Positions 1 to 8,407 of a DNA stretch of 60,784 bases are shown piece by piece. The notes beneath the pieces were generated by a model. The model was not told the DNA's origin. It did not search any database and worked only from the letters and a program-made list of their open reading frames with translations. A program made the position numbers and the translations under genes. Position 1 is the stretch's first letter; every line of letters begins with the position of its first letter. Source of the DNA: CAZMSQ01 sp964569025 (lineage in GTDB: Bacteria; Bacteroidota; Bacteroidia; Chitinophagales; Saprospiraceae); NCBI GenBank assembly GCA_964569025.1, contig CAZMSQ010000014.1, positions 1 through 60,784 on the forward strand, read 5' to 3'.

Positions 1-2058
1 CACGGTATTTCCGCACGGATCAGTAAACTCCCAGGTATAGGTGATGGCACCGCCGCATTCGTCGGCACTGCCAGATTCGGTCGGACTCACTGTCCCCTCA
101 ATCAGACAGCTTCCCGTTGCATTGTTGGTATAGGTAAGGTCAGGAGCTCCGGAAGGAATTGCATTGCAGTCAACAGTTTGGTCAGCCGGGGGATTGACAA
201 ATGCAGCTTGCGGAGCTGGGGTGACTGTGATGGTCTGCTCATGTGTGATTGTCTTTCCGCATGGGTCTGTGAAAGTCCACTTGTTCGTGATGGTTCCTCC
301 GCAAATGTCGGCGCTACCGGATATGGTTGGGCTTACGGTCCCCTCAATCAGACAGGACCCCGTGCCGTTATTGGTGTAACCGAGGTCTGGCGCCCCTGAG
401 GGAATGTTGTTGCAATCTACGGTCAAGTCTGCCGGCGGATTGGTGAAGGTGGGTGGGTCAGCCGGCTCTACGGTAATGGTTTGGTCGTGTGTAATGGTAT
501 TTCCGCACGTGTCTGTAAAGGTCCATGAATAGGTAATCGAGCCTCCGCAGATATCAGCCGTCCCAGATTGGGTTGGTGACACGGTCCCTTCAATCAGACA
601 CGCCCCGGAGGCATTGTTGGTATACGTCAAATCCTGCCCTGAGGTGGGAATGGCGTCACAATCAACTGTTAGATCAGCGGGTGGATTCTGGAACGCGGGA
701 GGTGGGGGCGGATTGATGGTGATTTTCTGGACATGCTCAGCGGCATTTTCGCAAGAGTCCTTGACTGTCCACGTGCGCAGTAAATTGCCACCGTTACAGA
801 AATCAGCCGTTCCAGTCTCCACACCCGGGGCATTTCCCGATCCCATGCAATCATCAGTCCATGGCAGATCAGCCATGGGCGGTACTTCCGAAAAGCAGTC
901 AAAGGTTACGTCTGCAGGCGTATTTGTAAACTGTGGCGCATTTTTATCTTCAAAAGACAAGGGCTCGCTGACCAGATCACAGCATTCGGCAGCACAATCT
1001 ATTGAGTTCACATTCGAGCCAACTGTTGGCACCGTCCCAATTGCGGGAATGTAGTTGTAGCTCCACACCGTAAAGACCTCACATTCATCAGAGGTAAATG
1101 TGCCGGCATCTCCGGGGATCACCTCAATAATGGTTCCCGAAGCATCAGTAATCAAGATGGCCTGGGCGTTGTCTGGCCCATCATTGTATCCCGATACTGA
1201 AATATTGGCCACTTCGCCCGGACACAACGGATTCGGGTTGACAGTGAGATTCCCTGCATCTGAGTCGTAAACCGTGATGGTGGTGCACAATTGGGCCGGG
1301 TCGTCCGTGACTGGCACACAAGGATCATTGGCTGCATCCACACACAGCTCAAAGGTGCCCGCAGTCGGCCAGCTCAGGGTATTCTCAGGGTCTGGGGTCT
1401 GTCCGATCAGGTTCCCGTCAAGGTACCAGTAATAAGTGGCTGCCCCATCAAGGTCTTCCACCATATACGTAACAGAGTTTCCCGCACATGGCGCATCATC
1501 ACCCGAAATCGGCAGGGTCCAGTCTTCAATTTCTTCCTCTCCGCACACCCCGATGATGTCAATGGCCACATCACAATACGCTCCTGCGCAACCATCGATC
1601 AGGAAATAATACACATCTCCGATGTTGAGCCCAGTCAAAGTCAGTGTTTTCGGGGCAGTATTACAATCAGCCGGACTTACATTGCAGTCAATCGGATTGG
1701 TAAAGGTGCAATCGTCGTAAATGGCAATTTGGACCCCATTTGTATTCCCCTGAAAAGGCGTGCAGTTGGTGAAGGTACACTCCAGGGTCAGGTTCGTACA
1801 CCAGGCAGTAAATGCAAACCATGTCGGATTGTTCGGAATGGAATTCGAGCCCGGGCAAAGAGGTGTCGGCCCGTCTTGCGGATGCTGAAACGGAGACATT
1901 GAAAACATATAGCCGTCAAGCTCATCAATTGAGCATAATACCGGTGCTGTGGCACACTGGCATTCCGGCTCATTGCCTGTATCGCATTGGGCACCAGCAC
2001 GTCCCAGCGAAAAAGCACTGGCAGTAAGAATAAGTAGAGTCGTGCGAATCCTGAACAT
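1..2058 (-). CDS. Secreted repeat adhesin with HYR-like domains (5' part; continues beyond the window)
   Basis: The frame is open for 686 codons from ATG at 2058 to the window edge, so the C-terminus is missing. A signal peptide (MFRIRTTLLILTASAFSLG, cut near GAQ) is followed by a Cys-rich region with PKD/Ig-like stretches to about residue 375. Then come HYR-like units of about 82 residues, each with a PPADLTVDC strand and a later TFTDxCGxTxxHxQTITV motif. Four units are visible: a divergent one (about 690-925) and three close copies with a 246-bp DNA period (marked near 658, 413 and 167). HYR/Ig arrays of this kind in Bacteroidota are usually surface adhesins exported by T9SS, with the sorting domain at the lost end. 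Secretion route and adhesin role are inferred. A TACTTTG box at 2126-2132 could drive it. Confidence 0.8.
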   Translation of the reverse strand, partial: MFRIRTTLLILTASAFSLGRAGAQCDTGNEPECQCATAPVLCSIDELDGYMFSMSPFQHPQDGPTPLCPGSNSIPNNPTWFAFTAWCTNLTLECTFTNCTPFQGNTNGVQIAIYDDCTFTNPIDCNVSPADCNTAPKTLTLTGLNIGDVYYFLIDGCAGAYCDVAIDIIGVCGEEEIEDWTLPISGDDAPCAGNSVTYMVEDLDGAATYYWYLDGNLIGQTPDPENTLSWPTAGTFELCVDAANDPCVPVTDDPAQLCTTITVYDSDAGNLTVNPNPLCPGEVANISVSGYNDGPDNAQAILITDASGTIIEVIPGDAGTFTSDECEVFTVWSYNYIPAIGTVPTVGSNVNSIDCAAECCDLVSEPLSFEDKNAPQFTNTPADVTFDCFSEVPPMADLPWTDDCMGSGNAPGVETGTADFCNGGNLLRTWTVKDSCENAAEHVQKITINPPPPPAFQNPPADLTVDCDAIPTSGQDLTYTNNASGACLIEGTVSPTQSGTADICGGSITYSWTFTDTCGNTITHDQTITVEPADPPTFTNPPADLTVDCNNIPSGAPDLGYTNNGTGSCLIEGTVSPTISGSADICGGTITNKWTFTDPCGKTITHEQTITVTPAPQAAFVNPPADQTVDCNAIPSGAPDLTYTNNATGSCLIEGTVSPTESGSADECGGAITYTWEFTDPCGNTV
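167..705 (-). repeat. Tandem 246-bp coding repeats in the adhesin gene
   Basis: The same DNA phrase (a reverse-strand copy of the PPADLTVDC codons) recurs at about 658-705, 413-457 and 167-212, giving a 246-bp (82-codon) period. The intervening parts, such as the stretch around ATTTCCGCA at about 1, 250 and 497, keep the same spacing. The copies are similar but not identical. The array runs off the left edge, so the copy number is unknown. In-frame units can expand or contract by recombination without breaking the protein. Confidence 0.8.
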
Positions 2059-2406
2059 AACCCTGAAATTTTCGCAAGTGTGTGAATAAGTTGTTGTTTA
2101 CAGCGATAGAGTACAGAAATACATACAAAGTACAGGATTCCAATTCTCGCATATTGCCTCATTCCACAGTTTGTCAGAGGACAGTCAATTAATCCCTGTC
2201 ATTGGACATATTCAGAGCAACCGGGTGCTTTTTCGAAGAGCAGGATTGTCAGGGGAGTGTCGAAAAAAAGTGCATTTGACTTCGGGATGACGATGAGATT
2301 TCGTTTGTGGTGTTTTTTTGCTGCCAGAAAGTAGTTCTCCATTGAGCATGGAAGAAAAATTTCTGAAAGAAGCATTTCATTCAACATAATTAAACCATCA
2401 TCAAAC
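2059..2406. other. 348-bp divergent intergenic region
   Basis: This is the only sizeable AT-rich gap between the minus-strand adhesin and the plus-strand HmuY-like gene, so it should hold both promoters. On the minus side a TGTACTTTG sequence lies about 65 bases before the adhesin ATG. On the plus side I find no TAnnTTTG match. Short frames here (for example 2199-2408 minus) show no protein-like composition. No tRNA-like fold is seen. Confidence 0.5.
2126..2132 (-). promoter_or_regulatory. Candidate -7 box TACTTTG for the adhesin gene
   Basis: The minus strand reads TGTACTTTGT here, about 68 bases before the adhesin ATG. The Bacteroidota -7 consensus is TAnnTTTG; this copy has one base fewer between TA and TTTG. 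The same 9-mer TGTACTTTG occurs before the pirin gene. No -33 TTG stands at the usual distance. Confidence 0.35.
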
Positions 2407-3678
2407 ATGAGGCACTCCTTTCTAATTATTGCGATTCTGATTGCGGGTCGAATTTCAGCCCAGGAGTTTTCGCAAATTTCAACGGGTCCCGGATATGGAA
2501 ATCAATCATTCTACTCACTTGAATCGGATCAGGAGCAGACAGTGCCGAATGAGTCGTGGGATCTTGCATTTTCATTGGTGCCTGAATCTGCCGGGGTACA
2601 TTTTAATGAGGCTACAGCCTCAGTGATGGGGGCACCAGCCCCGTTTTTGGAAGTTTACGTCGCTCCGGGTCTGACTTTCGAGGAGGTTGTTGACCTGTCG
2701 GGAGTGACTGACACATTGTACAACCCGGAGACAAACTGGGGTGAGGGAGCATTCAACACGCCCGCCAATCCTGCTGATCTCATGGATGTGGGTTGGGGGA
2801 AGCGTAATCCCACAACTGGTGAAATTGAAGGTGACAGGGTATTTGTGGTCAAATTGCGCGATGAAACATACCGTAAGGTGATGATAGAGAAACAGAATGC
2901 CGATGGGGTGTATGCTGTGCGGACAGCCATGCTCAACGGCATGCAGGAAGTGTTGTTTATCGTAGATCCAGCAGATTATGGCTCCAGCCCGCTGGCTTTT
3001 TTGTCGTTTTCAACAAGTCAGGTCACTGCAGCTCCAACAGGTTGGGATCTGGCTTTTTTGCGCTACCGGTCTTTGATTTTTGACGGGACCCAACCCCTGC
3101 AATATGCAGTTACAGGCATACTGACTGCACCTGGTGTAGAAGTAGCTCAGGCAGACCAGGTAGACCCGGAAACAGTCGGATTTGAGGAGTATGCCGATAG
3201 TCTGGAAACGCGAATTGATGTGATTGGGGAGGATTGGAAGTACTTTAATCTCAGTGCTTTCAGTTGGGAGATCGTTACAGACCGGGCGTATTTTGTCAAA
3301 TTGCCTGATAATCACATTTGGAAGCTTCAGTTTATTGACTTTGAAGGGTCTTCAACAGGGACCGCCACCTTCATTAAATACGATCTTGGTATTGTGACGT
3401 CTACCCAGCGACCTGAAAGTTTGATTCGGGATTTCGGAATATTTCCAAATCCTGTGGCAGGCCAACTCAATCTGGCATTTTCACTCAATGACCAGCCGGA
3501 GCAGGTTGAGGTGCAGGTTTTTGATCTTACCGGTCGGCTTGTCTGGTCTGTTCCGATTCAGGGCCACCAGGGTTTAAACGGACTTTCATTTCAGGTACCG
3601 GATACACTAACAGGCCTCTGTCAAGTGGTGATTGCCACCAACGCCGGGCAGGTCTCTCAGTTGGTCATGTTTCAGTAA
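2407..3678 (+). CDS. HmuY-like haem-binding protein with T9SS type A sorting domain
   Basis: 423 residues with a signal peptide (MRHSFLIIAILIAGRISAQ). The body shows two HmuY-like halves: the opening FYSLESDQEQTVPNESWDLAF, typical of HmuY where a WDLAF strand follows a Y/F-S-L strand, and later DWKYFNLSAFSWEIV and AYFVKLPDNHIWKLQFIDF. Residues from about 343 (FGIFPNPVAGQLNLAF) to the end match a T9SS type A sorting domain, ending QVSQLVMFQ. So the protein is probably exported by T9SS and anchored at the surface. HmuY proteins bind haem and pass it to a TonB-dependent receptor, and one starts 13 bases downstream. Haem as ligand is inferred; no haem-ligating His pair could be confirmed by eye. 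Confidence 0.72.
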   Translation: MRHSFLIIAILIAGRISAQEFSQISTGPGYGNQSFYSLESDQEQTVPNESWDLAFSLVPESAGVHFNEATASVMGAPAPFLEVYVAPGLTFEEVVDLSGVTDTLYNPETNWGEGAFNTPANPADLMDVGWGKRNPTTGEIEGDRVFVVKLRDETYRKVMIEKQNADGVYAVRTAMLNGMQEVLFIVDPADYGSSPLAFLSFSTSQVTAAPTGWDLAFLRYRSLIFDGTQPLQYAVTGILTAPGVEVAQADQVDPETVGFEEYADSLETRIDVIGEDWKYFNLSAFSWEIVTDRAYFVKLPDNHIWKLQFIDFEGSSTGTATFIKYDLGIVTSTQRPESLIRDFGIFPNPVAGQLNLAFSLNDQPEQVEVQVFDLTGRLVWSVPIQGHQGLNGLSFQVPDTLTGLCQVVIATNAGQVSQLVMFQ

Positions 3679-3691
3679 ATCTCACTTCAGA

Positions 3692-5800
3692 ATGCAGCGA
3701 TTTGTCAGCACCCTCTTCGGGCTGTTTTGCCTCTCAATATTGGCATCCGGTCAGGTTGCACATGAAGGTCTCTTAGACACCAGCATGTGGATGATCGACA
3801 TCGATGAGGTGGTAGTCACTGCTCAAGTAGCACCTGTGAGCAGCCGACGAGCAGTACACCGGGTCAGGAGGCTGGATCGCCTTGATATTGAATCCCGCGG
3901 GGCAGTCACCCTCGACCAGCTCCTGAGGCAGGAGCTGAATGTCCGAATCGGTCAGGACCCGGTATTGGGGTCCGGGCTGAGTATGAACGGGGTAAGCGGG
4001 CAGAATGTCCAGATAATGATTGATGGGGTGCCCATCATCGGACGTGTTGGTGATGATATCGATCTGGGCCAAGTCAATCTGTATCAAATAGAACGGGTCG
4101 AAATCATTGAAGGCCCGATGTCCGTACAGTACGGCACAAATGCCCTGGGTGGTGTGGTCAATCTGATTACCCGCAAGTCCCAGCTGAAGCGGTTTGAAGC
4201 CTCTGCAGAGGGCCAATACCAAGGTATTGGATGGACCACAGCCAATGCCTCCCTTGGCTTCAGACCAGTCGAACGGCTCCTGCTGCAGGTCCAGGGCGGT
4301 GGGACTGCTTTCGGAGGTTTGAACCCGGTTGAAGGTGATGCTGCAACTCCGGAACGCACATATCTGTGGAATCCCAAAAATCAGCATTTCGGAGGGGCAG
4401 CAGCACGGGTTCGCATTGGAAAGGAAGGTATGGTCCGGTACAGCATTAATGCCTTTCATGAAGAAGTGCGCAACCCTGGCATATTGCGACGGCCACAGTT
4501 CAGACCCTATGCTTTCGATGATGCCTACCGGACGAGCAGGCTCGATCATTCTGTCCGCCAGGAGGGAACTCTTGGAAACAATCTCTTCTTGCAGACCACC
4601 GCAGCATGGAATGATTTTCGGCGCATCAAAAACACAAATCGCCTCGATTTGGAGTCCGGCGAGCAGACAGAAGTGCCGGGTATGCAGGATACAGCGCGGT
4701 TTACCTCACTTTTACTGAGGCCGATTGTAGCCTCGCGCTACATTACAGGTCCGTTTCAGTGGCAGGCGGGACTTGATTTGCGCAGCGAAACAGGTCATGG
4801 GGCACGGATCCGCGATCCGAAGTCTGCCCGGGAGCGATATAGCACTCAGGGCGACTATGCTCTGTTCGGAAGCCTCAGTTATGCTGCAGCAGATAAGCTA
4901 CTTGTCCAGCTGGGTGCACGCATGGCTCACAATACGCGGTATCGGGCACCATTGACTCCTTCCATTCACCTGAAATATGATGCTGGCGATGCACTGACTA
5001 TACGCGCCTCCTGGGCCAAAGGCTTTCGGGCCCCTGCTTTGAAAGAACTGTTTTTCTATTTCGTGGATGCCAATCACTTTATTCTGGGCAACGACCGCCT
5101 TCGGGCTGAAACCTCTGCGAATGCGCAACTGGCTCTGGACTGGAAATCAACAGGAAATTCGAAGGGGTTGACCAGCGCCTCCGCGCAGTTTTTTTACAAT
5201 GACATCACAAATAAAATCGCCCTCTTTCAATTTGAAATGGAAGGTGATGAAATGGTGCCAGTTACCAATGGCGGAAGCCTGCAATATGCGTACTTCAATC
5301 AGGCCAGATTTCGCAATGTGGGTGCCACCCTGCGGCTGGGCTACACCATCGGACAGTTTCAGGCAGAACTCGGGTATGCCCCAATCCTGTTGTATAATCC
5401 GCTATCCGAATCCGACCGATCGGTGCAACAATGGTCTGCCATGCATGAAACCAGTGGCGTGCTGACCTTCCTCCCCGATTGGCAGCAGCTCCGACTCACG
5501 CTGTTTCTGAGGCACAATGATCAGCTAATCAGTTATTATGAAACCATTGATGAGCTGACAAGAGAGCTGATTGCCGGCGAGCTGAGGCAGGATGGCTTCA
5601 CCATTGCCGACCTGACGGTAGCCAAACCCATCAACGATGGCCGCATCACAATAACCGGCGGAGTTCAGAACCTCCTGAACGTGACCAACATCGCCGTTGC
5701 CGGTCAGGCCACCGGCACCCATGCCGCCGGAGATTCTCAGCCAGTAGCCGCCGGGCGTACGTTTTTTCTCCGTATGAATCTCAATCTGGGCTGGAACTGA
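3692..5800 (+). CDS. TonB-dependent outer-membrane receptor (HmuR-like partner)
   Basis: 702 residues from the ATG at 3692, which begins a good signal peptide (MQRFVSTLFGLFCLSILASG); the longer frame from 3632 adds residues over the previous gene. A TonB-box-like stretch (DIDEVVVTAQ) precedes a plug domain with QIMIDGVPIIG and VEIIEGPMSVQYGTNALGG. A beta-barrel follows, including GFRAPALKEL and LGNDRLRAETS, which match the FRAP and NPDL-type boxes of haem, cobalamin and siderophore receptors. It ends on an aromatic barrel strand (FFLRMNLNLGWN). There is no carboxypeptidase-like N-terminal domain, so it is not SusC-type. Pairing with the upstream HmuY-like gene makes haem import the best guess. 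Confidence 0.85.
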   Translation: MQRFVSTLFGLFCLSILASGQVAHEGLLDTSMWMIDIDEVVVTAQVAPVSSRRAVHRVRRLDRLDIESRGAVTLDQLLRQELNVRIGQDPVLGSGLSMNGVSGQNVQIMIDGVPIIGRVGDDIDLGQVNLYQIERVEIIEGPMSVQYGTNALGGVVNLITRKSQLKRFEASAEGQYQGIGWTTANASLGFRPVERLLLQVQGGGTAFGGLNPVEGDAATPERTYLWNPKNQHFGGAAARVRIGKEGMVRYSINAFHEEVRNPGILRRPQFRPYAFDDAYRTSRLDHSVRQEGTLGNNLFLQTTAAWNDFRRIKNTNRLDLESGEQTEVPGMQDTARFTSLLLRPIVASRYITGPFQWQAGLDLRSETGHGARIRDPKSARERYSTQGDYALFGSLSYAAADKLLVQLGARMAHNTRYRAPLTPSIHLKYDAGDALTIRASWAKGFRAPALKELFFYFVDANHFILGNDRLRAETSANAQLALDWKSTGNSKGLTSASAQFFYNDITNKIALFQFEMEGDEMVPVTNGGSLQYAYFNQARFRNVGATLRLGYTIGQFQAELGYAPILLYNPLSESDRSVQQWSAMHETSGVLTFLPDWQQLRLTLFLRHNDQLISYYETIDELTRELIAGELRQDGFTIADLTVAKPINDGRITITGGVQNLLNVTNIAVAGQATGTHAAGDSQPVAAGRTFFLRMNLNLGWN

Positions 5801-6117
5801 GCTGGTGACGTCTAAAGGGGATATGCCTCGACCAGGAGCTATTATTTCATTCAGAAAAATTCACAGATTTTCATCCACAGTGATGAGACGACTCATCGGA
5901 TGACGGAAGTATCCAGCTGAGTCTTTTTGATGACGAGAATCAATATCGGACGTTAGGCGTGAAAAATTTGAAGGGATGGGTATTTGACCTTGCGAGCTTC
6001 AGGAAGTTTCCAGAGTTTCGCTACGGAGAGGTGGCAATCTCAACCTATTTTCTCCTATCTTTGTTTGCAAACCAAACGAAGACGTCAAAGGGCCTTGGCG
6101 CAACAAAAACAATCCCC
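5801..6117. other. 317-bp gap upstream of mqnC
   Basis: I see no convincing gene. A GTG-started extension of mqnC (from 5959) runs through part of it, but it is not family-like and contains the promoter box at 6056. A small hairpin (GATGAG-acga-CTCATC) lies at 5882-5897 without a T-run, so it is not a clear terminator for the TonB receptor. Confidence 0.5.
6056..6063 (+). promoter_or_regulatory. -7 promoter box TATCTTTG for mqnC
   Basis: An exact TAnnTTTG match lies 54 bases before the ATG at 6118. A start about 7 bases downstream would give a leader of roughly 50 bases and would exclude the GTG start at 5959. No TTG is seen at the usual -33 distance. Confidence 0.5.
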
Positions 6118-7260
6118 ATGCATGTACACGACCTCCTTCACAGAGCGCTTAAACGGGAGTTTCTGACTGCCGAAGAAGGACTTTTTCTTTTTGAGAGTGC
6201 CAAAACCGCCGAGTTGATGTATGTGGGGCACGCCCTGCGCAAGCATCACGTACCGGAGGATGTGGTTACCTGGATTATTGACCGCAACTCTAATACGACG
6301 AATGTCTGCATAGCCAATTGCAAATTCTGCAACTTTTACCGGAGGCCGGGTCATGCCGAAAGCTACATCACGACCATAGAAGAATACAAGGAAAAAATTT
6401 CTGAAACCTTTGAATACGGCGGTGAGCAACTCCTTCTTCAGGGTGGTCACCATCCGGATCTTGGACTCGACTATTACGTCAAGTTGTTTCGGGAGCTGAA
6501 GTCTCTTTTTCCGACCCTCAAACTGCATGCGTTGGGGCCGCCGGAGATTGCCCATATTGCCAAGCTTGAGCAAGCGACTCATGCCGAAGTGCTGCAGGCC
6601 CTTAAGGAGGCCGGTCTCGACAGCTTGCCCGGGGCTGGAGCGGAAATTCTGAGCGATCGGGTAAGACGTCTGATTTCAAAAGGAAAATGCGGAGGCGAAG
6701 AATGGCTGGATGTCATGCGCGCCGCCCATCAGCTCAATATTACCACCTCTGCGACCATGATGTTTGGTCATATAGAAACCAATATGGAACGGATGGACCA
6801 TTTCGTGCGCCTGCGTCAGGTGCAGGAAGAGAAGCCGTCTCATGCCAAAGGATTTTTGGCGTTTATCCCATGGCCATTTCAGGATGAGGGTACGATGCTC
6901 AAGAAAATCAAGCGGGCCAGAAATACATGTACGGGCGACGAATACGTCAGAATGATTGCAATGAGCCGTATCATGCTTCCGAATGTGGTCAATATACAGG
7001 CTTCCTGGCTGACGGTCGGCAAGGCCGTTGCGCAAGTTTGTCTGCACGCAGGCGCCAATGATTTTGGCAGCATTATGATTGAGGAGAATGTGGTCTCAGC
7101 TGCTGGTGCCGCATTCAGGTTTACCGCCGACGGTATTCAGCAGGCTATCAGAGAGGCTGGCTACCAGCCCAAGTTGCGCAATCAGGAATACGAATACCGC
7201 GAGTTGCCACTCAACATACGACAGCAGCAGCTTGATCGACAGCAGTTGGTAGTCGATTGA
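6118..7260 (+). CDS. mqnC: Cyclic dehypoxanthinyl futalosine synthase (radical SAM)
   Basis: 380 residues. The enzyme cyclises dehypoxanthine futalosine in the futalosine route to menaquinone, using a radical-SAM 4Fe-4S cluster in the cytoplasm. The cluster motif CIANCKFCNF (CxxxCxxC) follows DRNSNTTNVC, and the chain has the family landmarks GGEQLLLQGG, LPGAGAEILSDRVR and AKGFLAFIPWPFQ. The N-terminus from the ATG at 6118 (MHVHDLLHRALKREFLTAEEG) matches the family start; an in-frame GTG at 5959 would add 53 atypical residues. No other mqn gene is in the window. The arginyltransferase-like gene follows after 18 bases, probably co-transcribed. Confidence 0.92.
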   Translation: MHVHDLLHRALKREFLTAEEGLFLFESAKTAELMYVGHALRKHHVPEDVVTWIIDRNSNTTNVCIANCKFCNFYRRPGHAESYITTIEEYKEKISETFEYGGEQLLLQGGHHPDLGLDYYVKLFRELKSLFPTLKLHALGPPEIAHIAKLEQATHAEVLQALKEAGLDSLPGAGAEILSDRVRRLISKGKCGGEEWLDVMRAAHQLNITTSATMMFGHIETNMERMDHFVRLRQVQEEKPSHAKGFLAFIPWPFQDEGTMLKKIKRARNTCTGDEYVRMIAMSRIMLPNVVNIQASWLTVGKAVAQVCLHAGANDFGSIMIEENVVSAAGAAFRFTADGIQQAIREAGYQPKLRNQEYEYRELPLNIRQQQLDRQQLVVD

Positions 7261-7278
7261 AAAGGCGCTTTTTTAAAA

Positions 7279-8397
7279 ATGACTTCTTCACCACACATAA
7301 AAGCCCCGAAGGAACGATTTGCTGAAAAACACCACCCGGAGGTGTTACCACCATCTCTGCTCGATGCCTACCTGGAGCGGGGGTGGTACCGCATGGGTCA
7401 GTCCATTTTCACCACTCATTTTCTCAGTTTCCACGACTCCATATTGTCTGCCATCTGGACGCGCCTTGATCTGCATGGCTACTCATTCCGAAAACGGCAG
7501 CGCAAATTGCTTCGACGCAATGCCGCACAGTTTACCTGCATCGTCCGCCCTGCCATCATTGATGAGAGCCGCGAGGCACTCTTTCAGCGCTACCGTGCAC
7601 ATTTCCCGGCAGATCTCGCTCCTTGTCTCGAGGAGTACCTTCTGGAAGGCCATTCCTCCTCAATCTTTGATACGCGTGAGGTCAGTATTTATGCCGGCAA
7701 CCGGCTGGTTGGGCTGAGCTATTTTGACATAGGAGTTGAAAGTGCAGAAAGCATCATTGGGATTTATGATCCTGATTACCAATCGTTCAGTCTTGGGTAT
7801 TATTCGATGTTGTTGGAAATTGAATACTGCCAGAACGAAGGACTGCGGTATTACTACCCGGGATATGTGGTGCCAGGTAATCCCAGATTTGACTATAAAT
7901 TACGGATTGGGCCAGTTGAGTATTACGATCTTCATTTACACGACTGGAGACCGCATGAGCAGCTAAATGCCGGTAAGATTCCTCTTGTAGAAATGACAGC
8001 TCGTCTGCGCGAGATTCAACAGATTATTCTCGATGATGGCATTGACATGCCACTATTGTATAACCCTCTCTTCGAGGCCAGCCTGATTTCTTATCTGGAA
8101 GAGGAAGGTGGCGGTCAGTTTCTGGATTTTCCAGTCTTATTATTCTGCGGTCGCGCCCCTGAGACTGCAAGATTTTATGTCCTTGTGTTTGACCCCAGGC
8201 GTGGCCTCTACAAGTTGTTGGTTTGCAGGCTTTCATTACAGCTTTGGTTTCATTTTCATCAAGCTTTGAGATCTGGCTATGATGGAGATGAGTTCATGCA
8301 AATCCCCCTTTTGACAGAAAAAATTGTCGCTGCCGGCTCTGACAGCAGCGAGTTTTATTCGCAAATCAGACACGTGTTTGCCTCCTTGAAAGCTTGA
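7279..8397 (+). CDS. Arginyl-tRNA--protein transferase-like (ATE, GNAT fold)
   Basis: 372 residues. The C-terminal part carries the ATE1/Bpt-type acyltransferase signature: YFDIGVESAESIIGIYDPDY, then GYYSMLLEIEYC and YYYPGYVVPGNPRFDYKLRI. These enzymes move an amino acid from aminoacyl-tRNA to protein N-termini, marking them for degradation. The N-terminal region has GWYRMGQSIFTTHFL, as in bacterial relatives, but I do not see the Cys-rich N-terminal cluster of eukaryotic ATE1. Which amino acid is transferred (Arg or Leu) cannot be read from sequence. It follows mqnC by 18 bases and converges on porQ with a 10-base gap. Confidence 0.75.
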   Translation: MTSSPHIKAPKERFAEKHHPEVLPPSLLDAYLERGWYRMGQSIFTTHFLSFHDSILSAIWTRLDLHGYSFRKRQRKLLRRNAAQFTCIVRPAIIDESREALFQRYRAHFPADLAPCLEEYLLEGHSSSIFDTREVSIYAGNRLVGLSYFDIGVESAESIIGIYDPDYQSFSLGYYSMLLEIEYCQNEGLRYYYPGYVVPGNPRFDYKLRIGPVEYYDLHLHDWRPHEQLNAGKIPLVEMTARLREIQQIILDDGIDMPLLYNPLFEASLISYLEEEGGGQFLDFPVLLFCGRAPETARFYVLVFDPRRGLYKLLVCRLSLQLWFHFHQALRSGYDGDEFMQIPLLTEKIVAAGSDSSEFYSQIRHVFASLKA

Positions 8398-8407
8398 TTC
8401 CAAAGGG

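Noticed and set aside
167..705. CRISPR-like periodic repeat
   Set aside because: The period is 246 bp, in frame, and the copies encode protein domains.
2199..2408. 69-residue minus-strand frame in the divergent gap
   Set aside because: No signal peptide, no family match and it lies in AT-rich promoter DNA.
5882..5897. Hairpin GATGAG/CTCATC behind the TonB receptor gene
   Set aside because: Six pairs with no T-run; probably chance.
5959..6117. GTG-started N-terminal extension of mqnC
   Set aside because: The added residues are not seen in the family and the extension contains the likely promoter box at 6056.
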